Origin: Pseudobutyrivibrio xylanivorans
Lineage (GTDB): Bacteria; Bacillota; Clostridia; Lachnospirales; Lachnospiraceae
Reading direction: 5' to 3'
Length of the DNA stretch: 64,000 nucleotides
Assembly (NCBI RefSeq): GCF_008935055.1
Contig: NZ_CP043028.1
Location: 1,149,901-1,213,900 of the forward strand
Below, piece by piece: positions 51,640 to 60,984 of this stretch. The notes under the pieces were generated by a model. The model had not been told where the DNA came from. It was given only the letters and a program-made list of their open reading frames with translations, and ran no database searches. Position 1 is the first letter of the stretch. Each line of letters starts with the position of its first letter. The position numbers were made by a program, and so were the translations under genes.

Positions 51640-54423
51640 TTATCTATGCTTGAAAGCAACCTTTACATGCTGCTTTAATCCGTTTGGAAGAACGTACTTA
51701 AGCTTGTCCTCAGATGGAGTCATCTTAGAGCACTCTGGATGCTCACGGTAAAGCTTGATTGCGTCGAATTCGCACTTGGTTGTACATACACCACAACCAA
51801 TACACTTATTCTCGTCAACAACTGAAGCGCCGCACTTGAGACATCTAGCTGTCTCAACCTTGATCTGCTCCTCAGTAAGCTCTACAGTCTTGTCGCGGAA
51901 TGTAAGCTCTCCGTCAACTGTTGTCTTAGAAACACCAGGAATCTGACGTGGGCTGTGATCGTAATCACCAATCTTGAGGTTTTCCTTATCAAGCTCGATG
52001 AAGTCACGACGGTTACGTCCGATTGTAAGTGAGCTGTGTGGCTGAACAAATCTATGAATAGAGATAGCACCCTCACGACCTGCTGCGATAGCATCGATAG
52101 CAAAACGTGGGCCTGTGTACATATCACCACCAACGAAGATGTCTGGCTCGTCTGTCTGGTATGTAAGAGCATCAGCCTTAGGGCCTCTCTCGATAACAAC
52201 CTTAGAATCCTTGAAGAGATCTCCGTAAACGCTACGCTGTCCTACTGAGAAGATAACGTGCTTACACTCTACAGTGATTGTATCGTTCTCATCATACTGT
52301 GGAGAGAAACGTCCTGTCTCGTCCTTAACACGTGTACACTTCTTAAGAACGATACCCTTTACAGCGCCTGCCTCATCAACAAGTACTTCCTTAGGACCCC
52401 ATCCGCAGTTAAGCTCAACGCCTTCAGCCTCTACGATTTCGATTTCCTCTGGAGAAGCTGGCATGATGTCTCTGCTCTCAAGACAGAACATAGATACCTT
52501 TTCATTGCCAACACGTCTTGCAGAACGAGCAACGTCGATAGCAACGTTACCACCACCGATAACAACAAGGTCACCCTTGATATCGTATTTCTCGTTCTCT
52601 GAGCACTCGTGAAGGAAATCAACAGCTGTTGCTGTACCGATAGCCTTGTCACCTGGTACGTTTGGAAGGTTACCACCCTGGCAACCGATAGCTACGTAGA
52701 ATGCCTTGTAACCCTGGCTACGTAACTCTTCAAGAGTAATGTCCTTACCAACCTCAACGCCACACTTAATCTCTACACCAAGCTCCTTGATGATTTCGAT
52801 TTCAGCGTCGATAACGTTGTTCTCAAGTACGAATGATGGAATACCATAGCGAAGCATACCACCTGGATGATTGCTCTTTTCGAAGATTGTAGGCTTGTAG
52901 CCCTTAAGTGCTAAGTAGTAAGCACATGAAAGACCTGCAGGACCTGCACCAACGATAGCAACCTTTTCTGTGAATTCACCCTTCTGTGAAGGAACAATCT
53001 TCTTAGGGATGTAACGTGTTTCAGCCTTGAGATCCATCTCTGCTAAGAAACGCTTAACCTCATCGATTGCGATAGCCTCATCAACTGTACCTCTTGTACA
53101 AGCAGCCTCGCAACGTCTGTTACATACACGACCACAGATAGCTGGAAGTGGATTGTCCTGCTTGATAAGAGCAAGAGCTTCTTTGTAACGACCCTGAGCT
53201 GCCATACGAAGGTAACCCTGGATAGCGATGTGCGCTGGACAAGCTGTCTTACATGGAGCTGTACCTGTGTCATAGCAGTTGATTCTGTTAGTGTCACGAT
53301 AGTTATCGTTCCACTCGTCAGTAGACCACTTGCGCTCTGTAGGAAGTACCTGCTTTGGATACTCAACCTGCTTACCATCAGCTGTGCAAAGCTTCTGACC
53401 AAGCTTAACAGCACCTGCTGGACAGTTCTCAACACACTTACCACAAGCTACACAGTCCTCTGCTGTAACGTGAGCAACATAAGCTGAACGTGACATATTA
53501 GGAGTGTTGAAAAGCTGTGATGTACGAAGTGCGTAACATACATTTACATTACAGTTACAGATAGCGAAGATTTTGTTCTCGCCATCGATATTTGTGATCT
53601 GGTGAACGAAGCCGTTGTCCTCAGCCTGCTTGAAAATCTCAAGAGCCTCTTCGCGAGTGATGTAAACACCACCCTTGTTTGTCTCAACAACGTAGTCTGC
53701 CATATCACCAACTGCGATACACCAACCCTCTGGATCGTCAGCGCAGCCTTCGTCATATGTCTTTCTAGAAAGACGGCATGAACAAGGTGACTTAGCATAC
53801 TTTCCTTCGTATTTATCGAGCCAGTAAGAAATCTTCTCAAGACCGATTGCTTCCTGCTCCATTGAAATAGCGTCCTCTACAGGGATAACGTGCATACCGA
53901 TACCAGCGCCTCCTGGTGGTACCATGTGTGTAAGTCCCTCAAGTGGAAGACGGCTCATACGCTCAAAGAAACGTCCCATCTCAGGATGCTCAGCAAGGAA
54001 ATCCTGATTCATGTTAGAAAACTCTGCAGAACCTGGAACGAACATAGGAAGAACCCACTGCTTCTCGTGAGCTTCGTTCTCGTAGTTCCACTCTAAAAGA
54101 CCAGTCCAGCTAGCCTTCTCTAATCTCTCTTCAAGAGTCTTCTCATCAAGACCTGTGATTTCAAGAAGCTGCTTGAAAGTCTTTGGCTTTCTAATGCCAC
54201 CCATAGAAAGTGCAAGCTCTGCAATTTCCTTTGTAGGTGCAAGATTTGCAACAGCCCAGTACTCTGGGTCATACTTTGTAATCTTCTGGAGACCAAGCTT
54301 AATCTTTGCACGGTCTGTGATTACCTTTCCAAGCTTAAGAATCTCTGGACGAAGATCCTCATCCTTAAGGTCGTTTACCCAATCTGGATAAAAATCGCCC
54401 AAGTTATCTGGTCCAATTCCCAT
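51640..54423 (-). CDS. Large Fe-S / FAD oxidoreductase (GltD/NfnB-like)
   Basis: The product has 927 residues. The N-terminal 300 residues form an unassigned domain with several Cys (SPCSCRLSRKTYDEGC); a 4Fe-4S ferredoxin motif (CVACGKCVENCPAG) lies near 326; a GltD-type 4Fe-4S helical domain (CGRVCNRRCEAAC) near 436; FAD binding (VGAGPAGLSCAYYLA) near 491; NAD(P) binding (VIGGGNVAIDVARSARRVG) near 623; and a final 4Fe-4S motif (CIGCGVCTTKC) near 876. This plan suggests electron transfer between NAD(P)H and ferredoxin or another low-potential carrier. hypB lies upstream, pointing to hydrogen metabolism. GGAGG precedes the start. No second subunit is adjacent. Confidence 0.85.
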   Translation of the reverse strand: MGIGPDNLGDFYPDWVNDLKDEDLRPEILKLGKVITDRAKIKLGLQKITKYDPEYWAVANLAPTKEIAELALSMGGIRKPKTFKQLLEITGLDEKTLEERLEKASWTGLLEWNYENEAHEKQWVLPMFVPGSAEFSNMNQDFLAEHPEMGRFFERMSRLPLEGLTHMVPPGGAGIGMHVIPVEDAISMEQEAIGLEKISYWLDKYEGKYAKSPCSCRLSRKTYDEGCADDPEGWCIAVGDMADYVVETNKGGVYITREEALEIFKQAEDNGFVHQITNIDGENKIFAICNCNVNVCYALRTSQLFNTPNMSRSAYVAHVTAEDCVACGKCVENCPAGAVKLGQKLCTADGKQVEYPKQVLPTERKWSTDEWNDNYRDTNRINCYDTGTAPCKTACPAHIAIQGYLRMAAQGRYKEALALIKQDNPLPAICGRVCNRRCEAACTRGTVDEAIAIDEVKRFLAEMDLKAETRYIPKKIVPSQKGEFTEKVAIVGAGPAGLSCAYYLALKGYKPTIFEKSNHPGGMLRYGIPSFVLENNVIDAEIEIIKELGVEIKCGVEVGKDITLEELRSQGYKAFYVAIGCQGGNLPNVPGDKAIGTATAVDFLHECSENEKYDIKGDLVVIGGGNVAIDVARSARRVGNEKVSMFCLESRDIMPASPEEIEIVEAEGVELNCGWGPKEVLVDEAGAVKGIVLKKCTRVKDETGRFSPQYDENDTITVECKHVIFSVGQRSVYGDLFKDSKVVIERGPKADALTYQTDEPDIFVGGDMYTGPRFAIDAIAAGREGAISIHRFVQPHSSLTIGRNRRDFIELDKENLKIGDYDHSPRQIPGVSKTTVDGELTFRDKTVELTEEQIKVETARCLKCGASVVDENKCIGCGVCTTKCEFDAIKLYREHPECSKMTPSEDKLKYVLPNGLKQHVKVAFKHR

Positions 54424-54495
54424 ATTAGTTATTTCCTCCTTTTAACTAAACACCTTAATCAATTATCTATACTTCCTCAAAAAGACATGTCGTTG

Positions 54496-55176
54496 TTATT
54501 CTGCTTCGCTTTGCCATGAACTTACCTGGCCCCTCAACCAATTAGTCCATTCATCGAAGCCTTCGCCAGTCTTTGCAGAAACGAATATTACAATAGCGTT
54601 TGGATTGAGCTTGTGAATTCGTTCTTCTACCGCCTCTTTTGAGAATTCTGTAAACACCGGAAGGGTGTCACATTTGTTAATAAGTACCACGTCACATACT
54701 GAAAACATAAGTGGGTACTTTAGGGGTTTGTCGTCTCCCTCTGGAACTGAGAGAATCATAGCGTTCTTTGATGAACCGGTATCAAATTCAGCCGGACAAA
54801 CCAAATTTCCAACATTTTCAAGAAAAACAAGGTCTAAATCTTCTGTGCCAAATTCATGTAACCCCTGACGTGTCATATCTGCGTCTAAGTGGCACATGCC
54901 TCCAGTATGTATCTGAATTGCACGGGCGCCAGCATTTTGAATAGTGGCAGCATCCACATCAGAATCTATATCAGCCTCCATTACGCCGATGTTCATTTCG
55001 TCCTTTAAACGAGAAATCGTCTGGCATAACGTGGTAGTCTTTCCTGAACCTGGGGCAGACATAAGATTTACTAAAAATGTTTTCTGAGCCTTTAGCTCTC
55101 CTCTGAGTTTCTCTGCATCAGCATCATTATCTTCAAAAATGCTCTGCTTTACCTCAATAACCTTGTAAGCTTCCAT
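54496..55176 (-). CDS. hypB: Hydrogenase nickel-incorporation GTPase HypB
   Basis: The 226-residue protein has the SIMIBI GTPase motifs: P-loop MSAPGSGKTTT, EADIDSDVDA, the metal-binding HTGGMCHLDADM (Cys and His), FLENVGNLVCPA and NKCD. The N-terminal CxxCGC high-affinity nickel motif of E. coli HypB is absent, as in many short HypBs. It loads nickel into [NiFe]-hydrogenase with HypA, but neither hypA nor hydrogenase genes are in the window. It is likely co-transcribed with the Fe-S flavoprotein gene 72 bp downstream. Confidence 0.92.
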   Translation of the reverse strand: MEAYKVIEVKQSIFEDNDADAEKLRGELKAQKTFLVNLMSAPGSGKTTTLCQTISRLKDEMNIGVMEADIDSDVDAATIQNAGARAIQIHTGGMCHLDADMTRQGLHEFGTEDLDLVFLENVGNLVCPAEFDTGSSKNAMILSVPEGDDKPLKYPLMFSVCDVVLINKCDTLPVFTEFSKEAVEERIHKLNPNAIVIFVSAKTGEGFDEWTNWLRGQVSSWQSEAE

Positions 55177-55359
55177 ATTTCCTCCGAATTAAAATTGTTG
55201 GGTATTAAGCCACAAGTTTATAAACTCAATTATAAATTTCGAGTTTCCTTGTAGGATAAATATAACCTAATTGATAAAATATTGTCAATTAGGTTCAATT
55301 CTTAAACCCGTATAAAATCTAGTACAAAACATCATTAATACACAGGTGTCTATTATCTT

Positions 55360-55398
55360 TTGGAATGCATGCATTCCAAGTCAGAATGTTGTACAACA
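55360..55398. repeat. Two perfect palindromes
   Basis: TTGGAATGCATGCATTCCAA (55360-55379) is a perfect 20-bp palindrome, and TGTTGTACAACA (55387-55398) a perfect 12-bp one, 7 bp apart. They lie just downstream of the small secreted peptide gene and could bind a dimeric regulator. Confidence 0.6.
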
Positions 55399-55424
55399 TA
55401 TCTATAAAAAAATTGTGAACAATG

Positions 55425-55541
55425 TCAATAATCCTGTTTGGCCTCTGGCTCAAGTTCAGCAGCTTGAGCAATAAAATTAGGGCTGATTGCATTAAATAAC
55501 ACAATCACCCCTAACAAAAGGCCGAATACACATTTTTTCAT
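55425..55541 (-). CDS. 38-residue secreted peptide precursor
   Basis: The frame starts MKKCVFGLLLGVIVLFNAIS, has an AQA-A signal-peptidase site and ends with ELEPEAKQDY. AAAGGG lies upstream. Only about 11 residues would remain after cleavage, as for peptide pheromones. No receptor gene is adjacent. Confidence 0.55.
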   Translation of the reverse strand: MKKCVFGLLLGVIVLFNAISPNFIAQAAELEPEAKQDY

Positions 55542-55671
55542 ACATTATCCCTTTCTATCCTACTCCCCAGCGAAACCATAAAGGTTTAGCTATATAAAAA
55601 GTTAGTATAGATTATTGTTATTGTCAATAACTTTAGGGATTAATAACTAATTATGTGTATAACTTATTCTT

Positions 55672-56940
55672 TTAGGCTTCCTCAGCTCTAAACTCTGCTT
55701 CTCCTGGAAGTGGATACTTATCAGTGAGCTCCTTAATAATTGCACGAGCCTTCTCAACACCAGCTTCCTGCTCCTTGATTACAAGGGCAATAGCCTCTGC
55801 AACCTTATCGAAATCTTCTTCCTTGAGACCACGTGTAGTTGCTGCAGGAGTTCCAAGACGGATACCTGAAGTAACAAATGGAGACTTAGGATCGTTTGGA
55901 ATTGTATTCTTGTTTGCTGTGATGTGAGCATCATCAAGAAGCTTCTCTACTACCTTACCTGTGAGTTCAAATGGAGTAAGGTCGATAAGCATAAGGTGAT
56001 TGTCTGTACCGCCAGAAACAATCTTGATTCCTCTATCCTGTAAGCCCTTGCAAAGTGCCTGGGCGTTCTTAACAATCTGCTGACCGTATTCCTTGAAGGA
56101 TGGGTCAAGAGCCTCCTTAAAGCAAACCGCTTTACCAGCAAGTACGTGCATTAAAGGACCGCCCTGGATTCCTGGGAAAACAGCCTTATTGAAGTTGTAC
56201 TTCTCGTTAGCCTCAGCTGTAGCCATAATCATACCGCCTCTAGGTCCACGAAGAGTCTTGTGTGTAGTAGTTGTAACAATATCTGCATAAGGGATTGGGC
56301 TCTCATGTACACCTGCTGCAACAAGTCCTGCAATGTGAGCCATATCTACGAAAAGGACAGCACCAACCTTGTCACAAATCTCTCTGAAACGCTTGAAATC
56401 AATCTTGCGGCAATAAGCTGATGCACCAGCGATAATCATCTTTGGCTTGCACTCTAAAGCAATTCGCTCAACATCATCGTAATCGATAACGCCATCATCA
56501 TTTACACCATAAGGTACGATATTGAAATATGTACCTGAGAAGTTTGCTGGTGAACCGTGTGTAAGATGTCCGCCGTGGTCAAGGTTCATTCCCATGACTG
56601 TGTCTCCTGGCTGAAGAACTGCGAACTGAACTGCCATGTTTGCCTGGGCACCAGAGTGAGGCTGAACATTAACATACTCGCAGCCAAAGAGTTCTTTTGC
56701 TCTCTCTCTTGCAAGGTCTTCTACAACGTCAACCTCGCCGCAGCCACCATAATAACGCTTTCCAGGATAACCTTCTGCATACTTGTTTGTGAGAACTGAG
56801 CCCATAGCTGACATTACAGCTGGTGATACCCAGTTTTCAGAAGCAATAAGCTCAATGTGTTCTGACTGGCGATTGTATTCCTTAACAATAGCCTCTGCGA
56901 TTTCTGGATCTGTGTTTTTGATGTCCTTTAATGTGTACAT
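55672..56940 (-). CDS. glyA: Serine hydroxymethyltransferase
   Basis: The 422-residue PLP enzyme interconverts serine and glycine with tetrahydrofolate. It has [15 protein letters not shown], the Tyr pair in [34 protein letters not shown] and the PLP lysine in [14 protein letters not shown] near residue 227. Length and motifs are normal. It is a single gene on the minus strand with AAGGGAAAGTAATG before it. Confidence 0.97.
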   Translation of the reverse strand: MYTLKDIKNTDPEIAEAIVKEYNRQSEHIELIASENWVSPAVMSAMGSVLTNKYAEGYPGKRYYGGCGEVDVVEDLARERAKELFGCEYVNVQPHSGAQANMAVQFAVLQPGDTVMGMNLDHGGHLTHGSPANFSGTYFNIVPYGVNDDGVIDYDDVERIALECKPKMIIAGASAYCRKIDFKRFREICDKVGAVLFVDMAHIAGLVAAGVHESPIPYADIVTTTTHKTLRGPRGGMIMATAEANEKYNFNKAVFPGIQGGPLMHVLAGKAVCFKEALDPSFKEYGQQIVKNAQALCKGLQDRGIKIVSGGTDNHLMLIDLTPFELTGKVVEKLLDDAHITANKNTIPNDPKSPFVTSGIRLGTPAATTRGLKEEDFDKVAEAIALVIKEQEAGVEKARAIIKELTDKYPLPGEAEFRAEEA

Positions 56941-57017
56941 TACTTTCCCTTTCTATTACTTACTAAAATGGTTCTATATGGTTATCAGTTCAGGCCCATG
57001 CTCTGAACCGGTAATCA

Positions 57018-59651
57018 TTAAATGTATTTCTCACCAAACTCTTCCTTAGTGAGAGGCTTATCAAAGAAGAAGCCCTGTGCAAGATTAACTGCATAATCCC
57101 CAAGCAAATCAACATGCTTGCTGTCCTCAACGCCCTCCACACAAATATCCATGTGAAGCGAGTCTGCCAAGTCTGATATTGTCTTGACAAAAGCCTTCGA
57201 AAAATCGTTGGTATCAATATCTGAAACAAATGACCTGCCAATTTTGATAGTGTTGATAGGTAATTTTTGAATATGGTTAAGTGATGAGAAGCCTGTACCA
57301 AAATCATCCAGTGCAACCCTGACACCAAGATTTCTAATCTTAAACAAAGTATTAACAACATTATCCATCTCAGTTACCTCGATGGATTCTGTAATCTCCA
57401 GTGTGAGATTCTTTGGCTCAATTGCTGTAGCCTTCAGCACCTTGTCCACTCTGTCAACGAAGTCCTTCTGAAGAAGCTGAACTACTGAAATATTAACATT
57501 AACCTTGTATTCTGGATGACCAAAATCATTCCAATGCTTACAGGTCTTCGCAGCTTCATAGAGAACATGGTCACCAATATCGCCAATGAGACGAAGTCTC
57601 TCAGCCTCGTAGATAAAGCTGTCAGGCATCATAAGCCCAAGCTCTGAAGAATTCCATCTCACAAGAGCCTCTGCACCGCAGCAATTTGGCACACCTCCAA
57701 TGAATTCCATAATAGGCTGATAATAAACAGAAAATTCTCTGCAGCCCTTTTCAACAGCACGGCGAAGTGCCTGTTCAAGCTTGAGCTTTTCTGCCATTAC
57801 CACATCAGACTTTTCATTATAGAATTCGAAGCTGTTCTTGCCCCTGTCCTTTACTCCATGAAGAGCAATTGTAAGGCGGGTAAGAATTGCGGACGCATCT
57901 GTAATATCAGCAGGTGCTTTAACTCCACCCATGCTGATTGTGCAGTAATACTGCTGGTCCTTTATAGTCCAAGGATTATCAAAAAGATTCATAATCCTCT
58001 TAATTACTAAATCAAGACTGTCGAAGTGCTCATGGTCCACAAGCACTGCAAACTCATCTCCACCAACCCTGTAGCACTTTCCACTGATTGCTGAAATGTC
58101 GTTGATGCTATGAGCTATAAATTCAAGCAAATCATCTCCTGCCTGATAGCCAAGTCCCTCGTTCACGTGACTGAAGTTGTCGAGATCAAACATAAGCACA
58201 GCAAATTCTTTGCCAAGCTTTTTAGCCACGTGATACTCGATAGAAATATCCTTCTCGCAGGCCTGACGATTGAAAAGACCTGTAAGTGAATCCTCCTGCG
58301 CCTGTTTCTCAGCCTTCTTCTGGTAAGATCGAATTTCGGTAGTGTCATAGAAGGTAATCAGACGTACCTCACGCTCATCAACCCACTTTATGTTATGAAG
58401 GGAAATATCGAACCATTTTCCCGAGCCATTTGCTGAATAGCCGTTCAAAACTGAAATCTCATATCGTTTGTCAAAGATTAATTCCTGAACTGCAACTCTG
58501 TCAATTTCATTTTCAAAAAGTGTATTGAAGGTGTCGTTAGTATATAAAATCTGCCTGTTCTCCACATCAGCAACCACCACGCCGTATCCTGCATTCTGAA
58601 GAATTGCAGTAAGTGCTGAGTAAGAGCTTGCCAGAGAATTGGCTGTAATTTTCTTCACTAAAATATTGTATAGGATGTGCTTGATATCATTTGCGAATCT
58701 GATATCCTCCACACTCCATTGTCTTTCCTGACCAATTGAAACGAAGCAAAGGTACATTGCCTCTGATTCGTTCACGTTAAGAGGCAGAAGAATCGCTGCC
58801 TTAATATCAAACTTGCCAAAGAAATCTTCGAAAGACTTTGGTAAGCTTGCATCTGATGAAATAGTGTAAGGCTTTCCATTCATGAATGGAAGCTCCTCCA
58901 CAGGGATACCTTTGAAGGTTTCGCTAAGCCTCTTTTCCTGACTGCTCCACTCGATAATCATATCTGCTGTGGTACCGTCAGTCGACAACTGAATAAGGCC
59001 GGTATTCGTACAACCCACGTAGAGGCCAGCCTCTTTTAATATTTCCCCTGAAACCTTCATGAAGGAATCGTCAGACTCCATCAGACGAAGGATTGCAGTC
59101 ATAATCTCGTTTTTCTTGAGCTTGTCCTCAGCGATAAGACCAGCATTTTTCTCGTCTGAAAGCCTTGCCTTGAGCTTGTGACTGTATAACTTCTCTTTGA
59201 AATAGCACTTTGAAACTGTCTCCATAAGTGCAACGGCCTTATCAAACTGAACTACAGTAGTGGTGCTTACCTTCTCAGGAAGAGAAGTTCCTGCCGGAAT
59301 GCTTCCTCTATCAATGCCAAAGCAAAGCCATGCACCGATAACCTTCCCCTCGTCACCACGAATTGCAACTGCCCTGTACATAAAATAATCCTCTGGTGCA
59401 GCCACCTCCACAACATTCTCTGGAGAGCCATCAACAAAGGATTCTAAAAGCTTGTTTTTAATTTCGCTTGAAAAATTAGCGTCAACAAAATCCTCCTCAG
59501 ACTTTTCGCCTGAGAAGGATGTGATTTGACCATTTGTCTTTGACATACAAATGACATACATGTCACCTTCCTTACAGAAAGCATCCTGAACCTGCTGTAT
59601 GTCTTCACTATAATTAACTAATTCATAACTTATTCTACTACTTGAGTCCAT
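57018..59651 (-). CDS. GGDEF-EAL protein with GAF- and PAS-like sensors
   Basis: The product has 877 residues with no membrane helix. N-terminal sensor-like regions include a GAF-like part (about 190-330: EAGLYVGCTNTGLIQLSTDG) and a PAS-like domain (about 350-440: GYGVVVADVENRQILYTNDT). The GGDEF motif RVGGDEFAVLV is near residue 530 and the EAL motif AEALVRWNS near 660, with DDFGTGFSSLNH; both active-site sets look complete. It may make and break c-di-GMP, or one domain may only bind GTP. The ATG lies inside the end of ilvE (22-bp overlap), so it is co-transcribed with it. Confidence 0.92.
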   Translation of the reverse strand: MDSSSRISYELVNYSEDIQQVQDAFCKEGDMYVICMSKTNGQITSFSGEKSEEDFVDANFSSEIKNKLLESFVDGSPENVVEVAAPEDYFMYRAVAIRGDEGKVIGAWLCFGIDRGSIPAGTSLPEKVSTTTVVQFDKAVALMETVSKCYFKEKLYSHKLKARLSDEKNAGLIAEDKLKKNEIMTAILRLMESDDSFMKVSGEILKEAGLYVGCTNTGLIQLSTDGTTADMIIEWSSQEKRLSETFKGIPVEELPFMNGKPYTISSDASLPKSFEDFFGKFDIKAAILLPLNVNESEAMYLCFVSIGQERQWSVEDIRFANDIKHILYNILVKKITANSLASSYSALTAILQNAGYGVVVADVENRQILYTNDTFNTLFENEIDRVAVQELIFDKRYEISVLNGYSANGSGKWFDISLHNIKWVDEREVRLITFYDTTEIRSYQKKAEKQAQEDSLTGLFNRQACEKDISIEYHVAKKLGKEFAVLMFDLDNFSHVNEGLGYQAGDDLLEFIAHSINDISAISGKCYRVGGDEFAVLVDHEHFDSLDLVIKRIMNLFDNPWTIKDQQYYCTISMGGVKAPADITDASAILTRLTIALHGVKDRGKNSFEFYNEKSDVVMAEKLKLEQALRRAVEKGCREFSVYYQPIMEFIGGVPNCCGAEALVRWNSSELGLMMPDSFIYEAERLRLIGDIGDHVLYEAAKTCKHWNDFGHPEYKVNVNISVVQLLQKDFVDRVDKVLKATAIEPKNLTLEITESIEVTEMDNVVNTLFKIRNLGVRVALDDFGTGFSSLNHIQKLPINTIKIGRSFVSDIDTNDFSKAFVKTISDLADSLHMDICVEGVEDSKHVDLLGDYAVNLAQGFFFDKPLTKEEFGEKYI

Positions 59652-60694
59652 CCATACTTATCCTCGAGTCTTCCCCACTGGATACCTGTCAGGGTGTCGT
59701 AAAGCTTCTGGGTAAGCTCGCCGGTTTTACCTCCATTTATTACAACAACATCATCGTTGTAGCGAAGCTCGCCAACTGGTGAAATGACTGCTGCTGTTCC
59801 TGTTCCGAAGACCTCCTCAAGCTTGCCATCATGGCCAGCCTTCATAAGATCATCAATTGCGAGGCGCTCCTCTCTAACGGTATATCCCCAGTCTCTCAGA
59901 AGATGAATCATGGAATCACGTGTGACACCTGGAAGAACTGTTCCAACTGTAGGGGCTGTCCAAATCTCACCATCAATCTTGAACATGATGTTCATTGTTC
60001 CAACCTCTTCAACGTATTTTCTCTCATTGCCATCAAGCCAGAGAACCTGTGAATATCCAAGCTTCTCAGCCTTAACCTGACCTGCAATAGAACCTGCGTA
60101 GTTACCGCCGCATTTTGTGAAGCCTGTGCCACCTGCAACTGCTCGAACAAGTTCATTTTCTACTAAAATTTTGACTGGGTCAAGACCTGTTGCATAATAT
60201 GCTCCAACTGGGCAACAAAGAATCATGAACTTGTATGACTTTGCCATGTGAACGCCAAGTGCAGACTCAGTTGCGAACATGAATGGACGAATGTAAAGTG
60301 ATGTATCCTTTTGTGTAGGAACCCATGCTTCCTCAGTCTTAACAAGCGCCTTGATAGCAGCAACGAAATCCTCAACTGGGAATGCTGGCATGCAAAGTCT
60401 CTCATTTGAATTAATCATACGCTTTGCATTCATTTCTGGTCTGAAGAGCTGAATCTTGCCATCCTCACGACGATATGCCTTCAAGCCTTCGAATGTCTCC
60501 TGTGCATAATGAAGAGTCATGCAGGCTGGATCAAGTTCAATTGGTCCCTCAGGAACTATTCTTGCATCATGCCATCCGATCTCTCTATCCCAATCACAGA
60601 TGAACATGTAATCTGTCATGTACTTTCCAAATCCAAGATTGTTCCAATCTGGTTTATCCTTTAATTTCTCACGCTTTTCAAATCTGATTTCCAT
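59630..60694 (-). CDS. ilvE: Branched-chain amino acid aminotransferase
   Basis: The 354-residue class IV PLP aminotransferase is of the longer BCAT type: YMFICDWDREIGWHDARIVP, HYAQETFEGLKAYR, RPFMFATE, the PLP lysine in FTKCGGNYAGS near residue 195, and GTMNIMF. It transfers amino groups between Leu/Ile/Val and 2-oxoglutarate. Its 3' end overlaps the GGDEF-EAL gene by 22 bp. The upstream region 60695-60927 holds a long hairpin but no T-box that I can recognise. Confidence 0.95.
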   Translation of the reverse strand: MEIRFEKREKLKDKPDWNNLGFGKYMTDYMFICDWDREIGWHDARIVPEGPIELDPACMTLHYAQETFEGLKAYRREDGKIQLFRPEMNAKRMINSNERLCMPAFPVEDFVAAIKALVKTEEAWVPTQKDTSLYIRPFMFATESALGVHMAKSYKFMILCCPVGAYYATGLDPVKILVENELVRAVAGGTGFTKCGGNYAGSIAGQVKAEKLGYSQVLWLDGNERKYVEEVGTMNIMFKIDGEIWTAPTVGTVLPGVTRDSMIHLLRDWGYTVREERLAIDDLMKAGHDGKLEEVFGTGTAAVISPVGELRYNDDVVVINGGKTGELTQKLYDTLTGIQWGRLEDKYGWTQVVE

Positions 60695-60785
60695 TTCTGC
60701 CTCCGTAAGCTATCCTTAATCAATAAATCTGAAATTTATTATCTAACTTTTGACCTTATACGTCAACACTTTAGTGTACTAAATT

Positions 60786-60882
60786 ATTACTATTCACAGT
60801 TTAAAAAATTCAAAGAGTCATTCTTATCAAGCTTGCTTGTAGAAGAATACTCATTGAATTTTAAAAAACTGTAAATAGTAAT
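60786..60882. repeat. Long imperfect inverted repeat between ilvE and the EAL gene
   Basis: The arms starting ATTACTATTCACAGTTTAAA (60786) and ending CTGTAAATAGTAAT (60882) are about 45 bp each, roughly 80-85% complementary, meeting at AAGCTTGCTT. Seven T follow on the plus strand. It could be a MITE, a terminator-like structure or a regulatory RNA hairpin. Confidence 0.75.
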
Positions 60883-60984
60883 TTTTTTCAAACCCTAAAT
60901 ATTCTGTGAATTCTCTAAATTGCATGGATGGTAATTCTGATTAATGCTATAATTCAGATAGGTCTAGAATTGTGGGGCAATTTT

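Noticed and set aside
51755..54391. Many frames of 60-130 codons on both strands
   Set aside because: All are shadows of the highly codon-biased 927-residue flavoprotein gene.
55319..55504. 61-codon minus-strand frame
   Set aside because: It overlaps the better-supported 38-residue secreted peptide in another frame, has no ribosome site and includes the palindromes.
60695..60927. T-box or other known riboswitch before ilvE
   Set aside because: I could not find the conserved T-box sequence or a specifier loop; only the long hairpin is visible.
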